NCBI GenBank assembly: GCA_009923345.1 | Contig: RFTR01000142.1 | Span: 1 to 5,191 of the forward strand | Origin: Betaproteobacteria bacterium | GTDB lineage: Bacteria > Pseudomonadota > Gammaproteobacteria > Burkholderiales > Burkholderiaceae_C | Direction of reading: 5' to 3' | DNA: 5,191 nt | Shown here: piece after piece, positions 1 to 5,191 of the stretch | How the letters are laid out: the number at the start of each line of letters is the position of its first letter | Position numbering within the stretch: position 1 is the stretch's first letter | Made by a program: the position numbers and the translations under genes | The notes under the pieces: model-generated | Told to the model about the DNA's origin: nothing | Database searches by the model: none | Seen by the model: the letters and a program-made list of their open reading frames with translations, nothing else

Positions 1-1
1 C

Positions 2-802
2 CCCAAAGAAGCACTCGGCTTGACAACCAACACGCAACCCGTGATGTTGGTTTCTGCCATCGCGGCTTATCGCGTGTGGTTGTTTGAAGGTGGCGCGCAA
101 CCTGCGGTCGTGGCAGGGCACTCCTTGGGTGAATATTCCGCCTTGGTCGCTGCTGGCGCTTTGACGTTGGCGCAAGCGGTGCCTTTGGTGCGCTTTCGTG
201 CCCAAGCCATGCAAGACGCCGTGCCAGTTGGCACCGGTGCGATGGCGGCTATTTTGGGAATGGATGCGCAACAAGTGATTACTGGTTGCGCCCAAGCGCA
301 AGCCACATTTGCTATCGGTTCTGGCGAAGTGGTGGAAGCCGTCAACTTCAACGACCCTGCCCAAACCGTGATTGCGGGTAGCAAAGCGGCGGTCGAAAAA
401 GCCTGTGAAATGCTCAAAGCCGCAGGCGCAAAACGCGCTTTGCCTTTGCCTGTGTCGGCACCTTTTCACTCCAGTTTGATGTTGCCTGCCGCTCAACGTT
501 TGAAAGAAAAGCTTGCCGCCACGCCCATCGCCACTCCCACTATTCCAGTGGTTAACAACATCGATGTTGCTGTGCAAACAGACGCCGACGCAATCTGCGA
601 GGCTTTGTACCGCCAAGCTTTCGGCCCCGTGCGTTGGGTTGAATGCGTCGCCGCTATCAAAGCCCGAGGCGTGCACGCCTTGGTTGAGTGTGGCCCGGGC
701 AAAGTGCTTGCTGGCTTGACCAAGCGCATTGATGCTGAACTCACCGGATTACCTTTGTTTGACCCTGCCTCGCTGGCAGAAGTGAAAACGGTTTTGGCCT
801 GA
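2..802 (+). CDS. fabD: malonyl-CoA:ACP transacylase, 5'-truncated by window edge
   Basis: This cytoplasmic enzyme moves the malonyl group from CoA to the phosphopantetheine arm of ACP, supplying the extender unit for fatty acid synthesis. The open frame runs from base 2 with no stop, and the residues before the TTG at 20 (PKEALG) already match the family, so that TTG is internal and the true start lies left of the window. About 266 residues remain of a usual 305-315, so roughly 45 N-terminal residues are missing. The nucleophile serine is in GHSLG (Ser codon 122-124), followed by GEYSALVAAGAL. The conserved arginine follows in VRFRAQAMQ, the catalytic histidine in APFHSSLM, and the C-terminal glycine motif in ECGPGKVL. 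It leads the cluster fabD-fabG-acpP-fabF. Nothing looks broken apart from the edge truncation. Confidence 0.96.
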   Translation, partial: PKEALGLTTNTQPVMLVSAIAAYRVWLFEGGAQPAVVAGHSLGEYSALVAAGALTLAQAVPLVRFRAQAMQDAVPVGTGAMAAILGMDAQQVITGCAQAQATFAIGSGEVVEAVNFNDPAQTVIAGSKAAVEKACEMLKAAGAKRALPLPVSAPFHSSLMLPAAQRLKEKLAATPIATPTIPVVNNIDVAVQTDADAICEALYRQAFGPVRWVECVAAIKARGVHALVECGPGKVLAGLTKRIDAELTGLPLFDPASLAEVKTVLA

Positions 803-896
803 TTTCTCTAGTGGCAAATCGGTCAACAGCGCTAAAACAATTGCTGAAAAGAATTAGTACGAAACGTAAACCCTCTTTAAATACATAAGTCTAAAA

Positions 897-1640
897 ATGA
901 AAGAAACCTCCCCCCACATTGCCCTAGTCACTGGCGCCTCGCGTGGCATTGGTGCGGCGATCGCTTTAGAACTGGCGCACCAGGGTTTTGTCGTCTTTGG
1001 CACTGCGACCACAGACGAGGGTGCTACCAAAATTTCCAACGCCTTGTCTGCTCATGCGAAATGCCGTGGCGTGAATCTGAACGTGAACGACGCAGCGGCA
1101 GTAGACGCCTTGGTCGAGCAAATTACCACCGAACACAAAGCCTTGCATGTGTTGGTCAACAACGCTGGCATTACCCGCGACACCTTGGCCATGCGGATGA
1201 AAGATGATGACTGGGACGCGGTGCTTGACACCAATCTCAAAGCCGTTTTCCGTCTGTCGCGTGCCGTCATGCGCCCCATGATGAAGCAGCGTTATGGCCG
1301 CATCATCAGCATTACCAGTGTGGTTGGCGCTTCTGGCAACGCTGGACAAGCCAACTATGCCGCTGCCAAAGCCGGCGTGGCCGGCATGACCCGTGCGTTG
1401 GCGCGCGAGTTGGGCAGTCGAAACATCACAGTCAACTGTGTGGCGCCTGGTTTTATCGAAACCGACATGACTGCCGCCTTGGCCGAAGAACAGCAAAAGG
1501 CACTTTTGGGGCAAATTCCATTGGGTCATCTAGGAAAACCTGCCGATGTCGCCCATGCGGTCGCATTTTTGGCGAGCAATAAAGCCGGCTATGTGACGGG
1601 GCAGGAATTGCACATCAATGGCGGCATGTTTATGGCCTAA
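897..1640 (+). CDS. fabG: 3-ketoacyl-ACP reductase (SDR family)
   Basis: This NADPH-dependent enzyme reduces 3-ketoacyl-ACP to 3-hydroxyacyl-ACP, the first reductive step of each elongation cycle, and usually works as a cytoplasmic tetramer. The 247 residues match the usual length. The classical short-chain dehydrogenase layout is complete: the cofactor loop TGASRGIG at 12-19, NNAG at 88-91, Asn113, and the catalytic Ser141, Tyr154 and Lys158 (YAAAK). PG at 184-185 lies in the stretch after the active site, and the C-terminus HINGGMFMA is typical of FabG. The start at 897 places the Rossmann motif where the family has it, but no good Shine-Dalgarno sequence precedes it; only a weak AAG lies 7-8 bases upstream. 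A 94-base gap separates it from fabD, longer than is usual inside a tight operon. Confidence 0.96.
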   Translation: MKETSPHIALVTGASRGIGAAIALELAHQGFVVFGTATTDEGATKISNALSAHAKCRGVNLNVNDAAAVDALVEQITTEHKALHVLVNNAGITRDTLAMRMKDDDWDAVLDTNLKAVFRLSRAVMRPMMKQRYGRIISITSVVGASGNAGQANYAAAKAGVAGMTRALARELGSRNITVNCVAPGFIETDMTAALAEEQQKALLGQIPLGHLGKPADVAHAVAFLASNKAGYVTGQELHINGGMFMA

Positions 1641-1673
1641 AAACTGTTGTAAAAAAGTATTAAAAAACTGAGT

Positions 1674-1697
1674 GTCCGCGCAGTTAAAATAGCGGAC
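1674..1697 (+). promoter_or_regulatory. probable acpP promoter -10 inside an inverted repeat
   Basis: A perfect 6-base inverted repeat, GTCCGC (1674-1679) and GCGGAC (1692-1697), flanks a 12-base spacer that contains TAAAAT (1685-1690), a good sigma70 -10 hexamer. No convincing -35 stands 16-18 bases upstream, where the sequence is an A-run. The A-rich tract at about 1651-1667 could act as an UP-like element. Transcription would begin near 1697, leaving a leader of about 27 bases before acpP. A separate promoter fits the high ACP demand of bacteria. The repeat could be an operator or an RNA hairpin; no T-run follows, so it is not a classical terminator of fabG. Confidence 0.5.
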
Positions 1698-1723
1698 TTA
1701 TTCACAACCCTTTGAGGGAACTC

Positions 1724-1963
1724 ATGAGCGATATTGAATCACGTGTCAAAAAAATCATTGCTGAACAACTCGGCGTGGAAGAGTCACAAGTCACCAGTGA
1801 AAAAGCCTTTGTGGCCGATCTGGGTGCCGACTCCTTGGACACTGTGGAATTGGTGATGGCCTTAGAAGACGAATTTGGAATCGAAATTCCAGACGAAGAC
1901 GCCGAAAAAATCACCACTGTGCAAAACGCGATTGATTACGCGTTGACACACAAAAAAGCCTAA
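1724..1963 (+). CDS. acpP: acyl carrier protein
   Basis: This small acidic carrier holds the growing acyl chain on a 4'-phosphopantetheine arm and shuttles it between the FAS II enzymes; it also feeds lipid A and phospholipid synthesis. It has 79 residues, the family norm. The attachment serine is Ser37 in the DSL motif (GADSLDTVELVMALEDEF), followed by the acidic helix II that partner enzymes recognise and by IEIPDEDAEKITTV. The ATG at 1724 is chosen over a TTG at 1712 because it gives the standard MSDIESRVKKI start and is preceded by a clear Shine-Dalgarno GAGGGA at 1714-1719, whereas the TTG would overlap that site. It lies 83 bases after fabG and 17 bases before fabF, so it is probably cotranscribed with fabF from the promoter upstream. 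Confidence 0.98.
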   Translation: MSDIESRVKKIIAEQLGVEESQVTSEKAFVADLGADSLDTVELVMALEDEFGIEIPDEDAEKITTVQNAIDYALTHKKA

Positions 1964-1980
1964 ATCACAGGAAATTTTGC

Positions 1981-3225
1981 ATGAGCCGTCGTCGCGTCGT
2001 CGTGACCGGTCTGGGTTGTATCAGCCCCGTGGGTAACACGGTGGCTGAGGCTTGGGCCAATCTGTTAGCAGGAAGGTCCGGCATTGCGGCGATCACACGG
2101 TTCGACGCCTCGGGCTTGAACTGCCACTTCGCAGGCGAAGTCAAAAACTTCGACATAGATTCCTACATCTCGCCCAAAGATGCGAGAGCGATGGACTGTT
2201 TCATTCATTACGGAATTGCCGCGGCAGTGCAAGCGGTGCAAGATGCGGGTCTGCCCACGGGCGATGCCCAGGGCGAAGAAGAGTCCACCCGCGTTGGCGT
2301 CTTGATCGGCTCAGGAATTGGTGGTTTGCCACTGATTGAAAATATGCACAACGAAATGCTGGCCAAAGGCCCACGACGCATTTCTCCATTTTTCGTTCCT
2401 GCTTCCATCATCAACATGATCTCTGGCCATGTGTCGATGCGCTTTGGTTTCAAAGGCCCCAATCTTGCGGTTGTTACTGCCTGCACCACGGGTTTACATG
2501 CGATTGGTGAAGCTGGACGACACATTGAATACGGCGATGCCGATGTCATGATCGCTGGCGGCTCTGAAGGTTGCATTTCGCCCTTGGGTGTTGGTGGCTT
2601 TGCCTCGATGCGCGCCTTATCCACCCGTAATGACGACCCGACAACAGCTTCTCGTCCTTGGGACAAAGACCGCGATGGCTTTGTCTTAGGCGAAGGTGCT
2701 GGCGTGGTGGTGCTCGAAGAATATGAGCACGCCAAAAAACGCGGCGCCAAAATTTACGCAGAACTTGCGGGTTACGGCATGAGTGCAGACGCAGGGCATA
2801 TGACTGCTCCCAACATGGACGGCCCGCGCCGCGCGATGGTCAATGCTTTGCGTAACGCCAGCGTTAATGCAGACCAAGTGGATTACCTCAACGCCCATGG
2901 CACATCAACCCCATTGGGTGACATCAACGAGACCAACGCCATCAAAGCTGCATTGGGTGATAACGCCAAGAAGTTAACGGTCAGTTCGACCAAGTCCATG
3001 ACCGGACATCTCTTGGGAGGTGCGGGTGGCATTGAAAGCGTATTTACCGTAATGGCTTTGCACGATCAAAAAGTTCCGCCCACCATCAACTTGCACAATC
3101 AAGACCCAGAGTGCGATTTGGACTATTGCGCGAACACGGCCCGCGATATGAAAATAGACGTAGCCTTGAAAAATAACTTTGGCTTTGGTGGTACCAACGG
3201 CGCCCTGCTTTTCAAGCGCGTTTAA
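1981..3225 (+). CDS. fabF: 3-ketoacyl-ACP synthase II
   Basis: This thiolase-fold condensing enzyme extends acyl-ACP by two carbons with malonyl-ACP, and in the family it is the form that elongates C16:1 to C18:1 and sets the temperature response of membrane lipids. The 414 residues match the usual 410-415. The active-site nucleophile is Cys168 in TACTTG, with His306 in NAHGTSTPLGD, Lys338 in SSTKSMTGH and His343 completing the catalytic set. The C-terminal gate loop NNFGFGGTNG (398-407) contains the gatekeeper Phe402. The start is supported by AGGAA at 1969-1973, 7 bases before the ATG, and by the typical beginning MSRRRVVVTGLG. It is separated from acpP by 17 bases and is followed by a probable terminator, so it likely ends the fatty acid unit. 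Confidence 0.97.
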   Translation: MSRRRVVVTGLGCISPVGNTVAEAWANLLAGRSGIAAITRFDASGLNCHFAGEVKNFDIDSYISPKDARAMDCFIHYGIAAAVQAVQDAGLPTGDAQGEEESTRVGVLIGSGIGGLPLIENMHNEMLAKGPRRISPFFVPASIINMISGHVSMRFGFKGPNLAVVTACTTGLHAIGEAGRHIEYGDADVMIAGGSEGCISPLGVGGFASMRALSTRNDDPTTASRPWDKDRDGFVLGEGAGVVVLEEYEHAKKRGAKIYAELAGYGMSADAGHMTAPNMDGPRRAMVNALRNASVNADQVDYLNAHGTSTPLGDINETNAIKAALGDNAKKLTVSSTKSMTGHLLGGAGGIESVFTVMALHDQKVPPTINLHNQDPECDLDYCANTARDMKIDVALKNNFGFGGTNGALLFKRV

Positions 3226-3239
3226 TTTCTCTGTCTTGC

Positions 3240-3285
3240 AAAGCGCCCCCTCGGCCTCATCTATCGGTGGGGCTTTGTAGTTTTT
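3240..3285 (+). terminator. probable intrinsic terminator after fabF
   Basis: AAAGC (3240-3244) pairs with GCTTT (3272-3276). After a single bulged G, CCC (3246-3248) pairs with GGG (3269-3271), giving about eight pairs around a loop of about 20 bases. A TTTTT run at 3281-3285 follows, four bases past the stem. It begins 15 bases after the fabF stop, where the fab unit would be expected to end. The bulge, long loop and offset T-run make it imperfect, so some read-through into the protease gene is plausible. Confidence 0.55.
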
Positions 3286-3309
3286 GATGACAAATTTTGG
3301 ATGCTGAAC

Positions 3310-4785
3310 ATGACTATGAATAATTCTTTTTCTCGTGTAGTTCTTGTGAGCTGCTTCACTTTGGCTATGGGCGCGGGTAGTTTTCCCACATTTGTGCAAG
3401 CGCAAACTACAACCCAGTCGGTTCGCGCATTGCCTGACTTCACCGATTTGGTAGAACAGGTTGGCCCTTCTGTTGTCAATATCCGCACCTTAGAAAAAGT
3501 TGCAGCACGTGACACACAAGCAGGCTCTCCCGATGAGGAAATGCAAGAGTTGTTTCGCCGTTTCTTTGGTGTGCCCATGCCTGCACCCAACGTGCCGCGT
3601 CAGCAACGACCCAACCGTTCACAACCTGAACAAGAACAACCCAGAGGCGTTGGTTCTGGTTTTATCTTGTCAGCCGACGGTTTTGTGATGACCAATGCCC
3701 ATGTGGTGGAGGGCGCGGACCAAGTTTTGGTAACACTGCCAGATAAGCGCGAATTCAAGGCCCGCATTGTTGGCACCGACAAACGTAGCGATGTGGCGGT
3801 TGTGAAAATAGAAGCCACTGGATTACCAGCGGTGCGCATTGGCGATGTTTCGCGCCTAAAAGTCGGCGAATGGGTCATGGCGATTGGCTCGCCTTTTGGA
3901 CTTGATAACTCCGTGACCGCTGGCATCGTGAGTGCAAAGCAACGCGATACGGGCGACTATTTGCCTTTCATCCAAACTGACGTAGCGATCAATCCTGGTA
4001 ACTCAGGCGGACCGTTGATTAATATGCGAGGTGAAGTAGTTGGTATCAACAGCCAAATCTATTCGCGCTCTGGCGGATTCATGGGTATCTCGTTTGCTAT
4101 TCCGATTGACGAAGCCATTCGTGTGAGCGAGCAACTTCGAACCACCGGGCGTGTTCAGCGCGGCCGTCTTGGCGTGCAAATTGACCAAGTGAGCAAAGAA
4201 GTTGCCGAATCCTTAGGGCTTGCAAAAACGCAAGGCGCTTTGGTTCGCGGCGTCGAGCAAGGCTCGCCTGCTGAAAAAGCCGGATTGGAGCCAGGTGACA
4301 TCATCTTGAAATTTGATGGCAAGCCCATTGAGAAATCTTCTGACTTGCCGCGTATGGTCGGCAATACCAAACCTGGCACAAAAAGCACCATCCAAGTCTG
4401 GCGTCGCGGTAGTTTGGTCGATAAGCAAATCACAGTAGGTGAGTTCGAGCCTGAAGCCCCAGTCAAAAAAGCTGCAGCGCCTGCTGAAAAGCCAGCAACC
4501 TCCAGCGCTGCAAAGTTCTTGGGCTTGACGGTCAGCGACCTGACAGACGCCCAGAAGAAAGAACTCAAAGTCAAAGGCGGTGTCCGGGTAGACGCTTCGA
4601 CGGAGGCCGCCGCTCGCGCTGGCATCCAAGAAGGTGATGTGATTTTGGCTTTGGCCAATACCGAAACACCCTCGGTTCAGGTGCTAGAAGCCCTGGTGGC
4701 TAAGGTTGATCGGGCTAAGCCTGTGAGTTTGCTGATCCGACGCGGTGAGTGGGCGCAATACGTCGTCATCCGACCAGCCCGCTAA
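3310..4785 (+). CDS. mucD: periplasmic serine protease, DegP/MucD family (HtrA-like)
   Basis: This is an HtrA-type protease that degrades misfolded envelope proteins in the periplasm. From the ATG at 3310 it has 491 residues. A signal peptide with a hydrophobic core (VVLVSCFTLAMGAG) ends at about VQA-QT, cleaved after residue 31. A short Q/P-rich segment (about 92-112) replaces the long LA loop of E. coli DegP, as in MucD. The trypsin-like domain carries His131 (TNAHVV), Asp161 (SDVAV) and Ser232 (GNSGGP). PDZ1 spans about 285-376, an A/P/K-rich linker about 380-400, and PDZ2 about 402-489. The upstream in-frame ATG at 3301 is possible, but 3310 is preferred because GGA lies 8 bases before it. 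The gap to fabF is only about 84 bases, with no rpoE, rseA or rseB homolog before it and no lepA after it, unlike the usual betaproteobacterial order. Confidence 0.93.
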   Translation: MTMNNSFSRVVLVSCFTLAMGAGSFPTFVQAQTTTQSVRALPDFTDLVEQVGPSVVNIRTLEKVAARDTQAGSPDEEMQELFRRFFGVPMPAPNVPRQQRPNRSQPEQEQPRGVGSGFILSADGFVMTNAHVVEGADQVLVTLPDKREFKARIVGTDKRSDVAVVKIEATGLPAVRIGDVSRLKVGEWVMAIGSPFGLDNSVTAGIVSAKQRDTGDYLPFIQTDVAINPGNSGGPLINMRGEVVGINSQIYSRSGGFMGISFAIPIDEAIRVSEQLRTTGRVQRGRLGVQIDQVSKEVAESLGLAKTQGALVRGVEQGSPAEKAGLEPGDIILKFDGKPIEKSSDLPRMVGNTKPGTKSTIQVWRRGSLVDKQITVGEFEPEAPVKKAAAPAEKPATSSAAKFLGLTVSDLTDAQKKELKVKGGVRVDASTEAAARAGIQEGDVILALANTETPSVQVLEALVAKVDRAKPVSLLIRRGEWAQYVVIRPAR

Positions 4786-4821
4786 AGCCTTAAACCACAC
4801 TGGGATGTGAGGTTGTTGCTA

Positions 4822-4859
4822 AAAAATCAGGGTGGATAAAGAAATTATTTCTGATTTTT
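4822..4859. repeat. 9-base perfect inverted repeat after mucD
   Basis: AAAAATCAG (4822-4830) and CTGATTTTT (4851-4859) are perfect complements separated by 20 bases. Lying 37 bases after the mucD stop, the pair could form a weak, AT-rich terminator for mucD, with the T-run being the 3' arm of the stem itself. The spacer begins with GGTGGATAA, one mismatch from a DnaA box, so the structure may instead mark the left edge of the origin-like region. Confidence 0.5.
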
Positions 4860-4910
4860 GTCCATAACATGGTTAGTTGGTAAGCACTCACAAAAACCCT
4901 TGATTGCTAT

Positions 4911-4970
4911 TTATAAGTATATAAAAATATATTTATTGCCTATTTTTAATATATCAAACCATTTAAAATC
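4911..4970. other. AT-rich putative DNA unwinding element
   Basis: Only 8 of these 60 bases are G or C, in sharp contrast to the flanking genes. The run is made of TA-rich steps such as TATATAAAAATATATTTATT and ends a few bases before the DnaA-box cluster. Easily melted DNA next to DnaA boxes is the hallmark of an unwinding element in bacterial origins. The function is inferred from composition and position. Confidence 0.55.
4952..4964 (+). promoter_or_regulatory. IHF-like binding site
   Basis: TATCAAACCATTT matches 12 of the 13 positions of the IHF consensus WATCAANNNNTTR, failing only at the last base. It lies between the AT-rich stretch and the DnaA boxes, the same relative place as the IHF site in E. 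coli oriC. AT-rich DNA gives such matches by chance fairly easily, so support is moderate. Confidence 0.35.
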
Positions 4971-4992
4971 CATGATGTGGAATAACTTAGGT

Positions 4993-5024
4993 TCTTCCAC
5001 AGGTGCTCCACAGCTCACCCACAG
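4993..5024 (+). repeat. three 11-base phased CCACAG DnaA-box-like units
   Basis: CCACAG occurs at 4997-5002, 5008-5013 and 5019-5024, each copy exactly 11 bases after the last. The nine-mers TCTTCCACA, TGCTCCACA and TCACCCACA each differ from the DnaA box TTATCCACA at two positions, keeping the CCACA half. Spacing near one helical turn puts all three on the same DNA face, which suits cooperative DnaA filament assembly at weak sites. The array is flanked by CTTAG on both sides (4986-4990 and 5025-5029). Confidence 0.6.
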
Positions 5025-5050
5025 CTTAGTCCAAAAAACCATAACAAAAT

Positions 5051-5070
5051 TGTTGATAAACTGTGGATAA
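5051..5070 (-). promoter_or_regulatory. pair of DnaA boxes
   Basis: TGTGGATAA at 5062-5070 is the exact reverse complement of the consensus DnaA box TTATCCACA. TGTTGATAA at 5051-5059 differs from it at one base. They start 11 bases apart and face the opposite way to the CCACAG array on their left. Two further degenerate copies lie to the left: GGTGGATAA at 4831-4839 (one mismatch) and TTGTCCATA at 4858-4866 (two mismatches). Confidence 0.72.
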
Positions 5071-5117
5071 ATTCATGTGGTGCATCTGCAACGTGTCCTT
5101 TTTTGGCCATTGCTGGG

Positions 5118-5145
5118 TTGGCGTTTTGGCTTTTTTGCCTACAAT
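5118..5145 (+). promoter_or_regulatory. sigma70-like promoter reading out of the window
   Basis: TTGGCG (5118-5123) and TACAAT (5140-5145) are separated by 16 bases and match four and five of six consensus bases respectively. Transcription would start near 5152 and run past the right edge. The 40 bases after it show no ribosome binding site or recognisable protein start. An ATG at 5144 overlaps the -10 and cannot be the start of this transcript. The promoter could serve dnaA if the region is a typical oriC, but the sequence here cannot show that. Confidence 0.45.
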
Positions 5146-5191
5146 GAACTCCCAACTATCGCAGTTGCCATTGCTTGTTGGTTCTGGGCGC

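Larger units (their letters stand above)
4786..5191. other. gene-free region with candidate replication origin (oriC-like)
   Basis: No credible gene lies in these 406 bases. The core, about 4831-5070, combines the usual parts of a bacterial DnaA-dependent origin: an AT-rich stretch, an IHF-like site, a phased array of CCACAG cores and two inverted DnaA boxes, one perfect. Origins of this kind typically place an unwinding element beside a DnaA-box cluster, as seen here. In many betaproteobacteria oriC lies beside dnaA, opposite rpmH. Here the left neighbour is mucD and the right neighbour is outside the window. A DnaA-titrating or DnaA-regulated site, or an origin of a secondary replicon, would give a similar picture. 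Confidence 0.62.

Noticed and set aside
854..882. Possible fabG promoter TTAGTA, 17 bases, TTAAAT
   Set aside because: It matches only three and four of six consensus bases in AT-rich DNA, which is too weak to annotate, although the long fabD-fabG gap leaves room for one.
966..1529. Long reverse-strand open frame of 187 codons opposite fabG
   Set aside because: It lies entirely antisense to an intact fabG with all catalytic residues, and its translation resembles no family. It is a shadow of the coding strand.
2208..2750. Reverse-strand open frame of 180 codons opposite fabF
   Set aside because: It is fully antisense to an intact fabF and has low-complexity, Pro/Ser-rich shadow composition.
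4155..4658. Reverse-strand open frame of 167 codons opposite mucD
   Set aside because: It is antisense to the PDZ domains of an intact protease, with no domain or ribosome binding site supporting it.
4858..5070. Open frame of 70 codons from a TTG across the AT-rich region
   Set aside because: It has a TTG start, no ribosome binding site and no recognisable domain; its composition follows the AT-rich DNA, and its stop is the end of the perfect DnaA box. It is best explained as chance within the origin-like region.
5105..5136. Possible terminator GCCA/TGGC followed by a T-run
   Set aside because: The stem is only four pairs, and the T-run falls inside the spacer of a better supported promoter.
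5144..5191. Possible gene start at the ATG at 5144 (MNSQLSQLPLLVGSGR)
   Set aside because: The ATG overlaps the -10 of the promoter, has no ribosome binding site, and the 16 residues do not resemble DnaA or another protein I recognise.

Overview
The window looks like a chromosomal segment from a betaproteobacterium, most likely Burkholderiales and perhaps Comamonadaceae-like. This is inferred from the protein sequences and from the gene order fabD-fabG-acpP-fabF-mucD. Base composition of the genes is moderate, with neither strong GC nor strong AT bias. All recognised genes read on the + strand.

Positions 1-3225 hold the core of type II fatty acid synthesis: the 3' part of fabD (malonyl-CoA:ACP transacylase, cut by the left edge), fabG (3-ketoacyl-ACP reductase), acpP (acyl carrier protein) and fabF (3-ketoacyl-ACP synthase II). 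Together they load malonate onto ACP, condense it with the growing chain and reduce the ketone. The catalytic residues of all four proteins are visible and intact. A sigma70-like -10 inside an inverted repeat precedes acpP, which suggests that acpP has its own strong promoter. A probable intrinsic terminator follows fabF.

Positions 3301-4785 encode a periplasmic DegP/MucD-type serine protease with a signal peptide, a His-Asp-Ser triad and two PDZ domains. In most Burkholderiales I would expect rpoE, an anti-sigma factor gene and an rseB/mucB gene between fabF and mucD, with lepA after mucD. Here only 75-84 bases separate fabF from the protease gene, and lepA does not follow.

Positions 4786-5191 hold no convincing gene. 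They hold what looks like a DnaA-dependent replication origin: a 60-base stretch with only 8 G/C, an IHF-like site, three CCACAG cores spaced exactly 11 bases apart, and two inverted DnaA boxes also 11 bases apart, one a perfect TGTGGATAA. A sigma70-like promoter pointing right lies near the window edge, and its gene is outside the window. The origin-like region next to mucD is the most noteworthy part. The origin call is an inference, and a DnaA-titrating or regulatory cluster, or an extrachromosomal-type origin, remains possible.
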